A stretch of DNA of 64,000 nucleotides from AP-15 sp963716115 (GTDB lineage: Bacteria > Pseudomonadota > Alphaproteobacteria > ATCC43930 > CGMCC-115725). The notes under the pieces are model-generated. The model worked only from the letters and a program-made list of their open reading frames with translations, did no database searches and was not told the DNA's origin. A program made the position numbers and the translations under genes. Shown one piece after another: positions 63,358 to 64,000 of this stretch; the first letter of the stretch is position 1, and every line of letters begins with the position of its first letter. The DNA lies in NCBI GenBank assembly GCA_963716115.1, contig CAVQSZ010000033.1, positions 186,001 to 250,000 on the forward strand, read 5' to 3'.

Positions 63358-64000
63358 ATGCTAAACCAGACTGGCTGGATACGCTGGTTGCCGGGGCTAC
63401 TTGCTCTGCGCCAGTATCAGTTAGCCTGGCTGCCTCACGACATCGTCGCCGGGCTGGTGCTGACGACGATGCTGGTGCCGGTCGGCATCGCCTACGCGGT
63501 GGCATCGGGCGTGCCGGGCATCTACGGCCTCTACGCGACCATCGTGCCGCTGCTGGCCTATGCGCTGTTCGGCCCCAGCCGCATCCTGGTGCTGGGGCCG
63601 GATTCCTCGCTGGCCGCCGTCATCCTCGCCGTCGTCCTGCCGCTGTCCGGCGGCGACCCGCATCGCGCCGTCGCCCTGGCCGGCATGATGGCGGTCGTCT
63701 CGGGCGTCGTGTGCATCCTGGCCGGCGTCGCGCGCCTGGGCTTCGTCACCGAACTTCTCTCCAAGCCGATCCGCTACGGCTACATGAACGGCATCGCGCT
63801 GACGGTGCTGATCAGCCAGCTGCCCAAGCTTTTCGGCTTCTCGATCGAGAGCGACGGGCCGCTGCGAAACCTATGGGCCATCGCCGAGGCGGTGCTGGGC
63901 GGAAGGACGAACTGGACCGCGTTCGCGGTCGGCGCCGGCACGCTGGCGGTGATCCTGCTGCTCAAGAGCAGCAAGCGCGTGCCGGGCATCCTGATCGCCG
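63358..64000 (+). CDS. SulP family anion transporter (C-terminus outside window)
   Basis: ATG 63358 opens a frame that stays open to the right edge (214 residues). LAWLPHDIVAGLVLTTMLVPVGIAYAVASG near 20-50 is the SulP signature region, followed by YGLYATIVPLLAYALFGPSR, PLSGGDPHRAVALAG, KPIRYGYMNGIALTVLISQLPKL and further helices. SulP proteins move sulfate, bicarbonate or other anions. Unlike the four genes before it this frame is intact. The first 15 codons are less GC-rich than the rest. Confidence 0.92.
   Translation, partial: MLNQTGWIRWLPGLLALRQYQLAWLPHDIVAGLVLTTMLVPVGIAYAVASGVPGIYGLYATIVPLLAYALFGPSRILVLGPDSSLAAVILAVVLPLSGGDPHRAVALAGMMAVVSGVVCILAGVARLGFVTELLSKPIRYGYMNGIALTVLISQLPKLFGFSIESDGPLRNLWAIAEAVLGGRTNWTAFAVGAGTLAVILLLKSSKRVPGILIA

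Noticed and set aside
1..64000. CRISPR array, prophage or insertion sequence
   Set aside because: No regularly spaced direct repeats, no integrase, transposase or phage structural genes were seen. The repeats found are short intergenic palindromes and one coding repeat.
1..64000. tRNA or rRNA genes
   Set aside because: No cloverleaf with a TTCGAATC-like T-arm and matching acceptor stem was noticed in the intergenic gaps; a covariance search was not possible.

Overview
The window is high-GC throughout, with codon use typical of a GC-rich genome. Gene content points to an alphaproteobacterium, probably a soil or rhizosphere Rhizobiales- or Rhodospirillales-like organism. The supporting features are an urt-type ABC transporter, hopanoid-associated genes, tandem peptide ABC operons, a PemK/RHH toxin-antitoxin pair, and the scattered intergenic palindromes common in that class. 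I cannot assign a genus. No rRNA, tRNA, CRISPR array, integrase or transposase was seen.

Layout. 1-7 kb: a gamma-glutamyltransferase cut by the window edge, a metallo-beta-lactamase-fold hydrolase, and urtBCDE without urtA. 7-9.8 kb: an OmpR-type response regulator divergent from an ECF sigma factor, then a macrodomain protein and a VOC protein. 10-13 kb: a two-repeat dimeric alpha/beta-barrel protein, a glutathione transferase and an HpaB-like flavin monooxygenase, which suggests aromatic metabolism. 12.9-18.2 kb: a four-domain rhodanese protein and an exporter made of two FtsX-like permeases plus an ATPase fused to a cyclic-nucleotide-binding domain. 18.4-25.2 kb: a DUF3108 protein, a probable hopanoid C-3 methylase (HpnR), a DUF169 protein, a bifunctional aldolase/dehydrogenase and an M20 amidohydrolase. 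25.4-27.3 kb: a lower-GC island with two convergent, overlapping genes of unknown role. 27.4-31.8 kb: a small membrane protein, a DHA2-type MFS transporter and an orphan histidine kinase.

31.9-46.9 kb is a continuous minus-strand block of two complete dipeptide/oligopeptide ABC operons. The first has one solute-binding protein. The second has three tandem paralogous binding proteins. With the transferase at the left edge and the M20 hydrolase, this suggests heavy investment in scavenging peptides or amino-acid conjugates.

47-56.4 kb carries a lipoprotein, an alpha/beta hydrolase, PemK with an RHH antitoxin, a luciferase-like monooxygenase, an SDR, a NodB-like deacetylase divergent from a VanZ-like protein, a DUF2092 protein coupled to a Gly-rich repeat protein, and an HpnL-type flippase-like protein coupled to a histidine phosphatase. 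56.4-63.3 kb holds an RND efflux pair, a calcium/proton antiporter remnant, a CYTH protein and a DUF2252 protein, all recognisable but broken by many one-base frame changes. A SulP transporter runs off the right edge.

Reading-frame quality matters here. Five otherwise ordinary genes before 57 kb each carry one apparent one-base insertion, and about 18 more one-base changes cluster between 57.1 and 63.1 kb. Either the consensus is insertion-prone (most likely for the isolated cases) or the right-hand block is decaying. All functional calls come from reading translations by eye; no database search was run.
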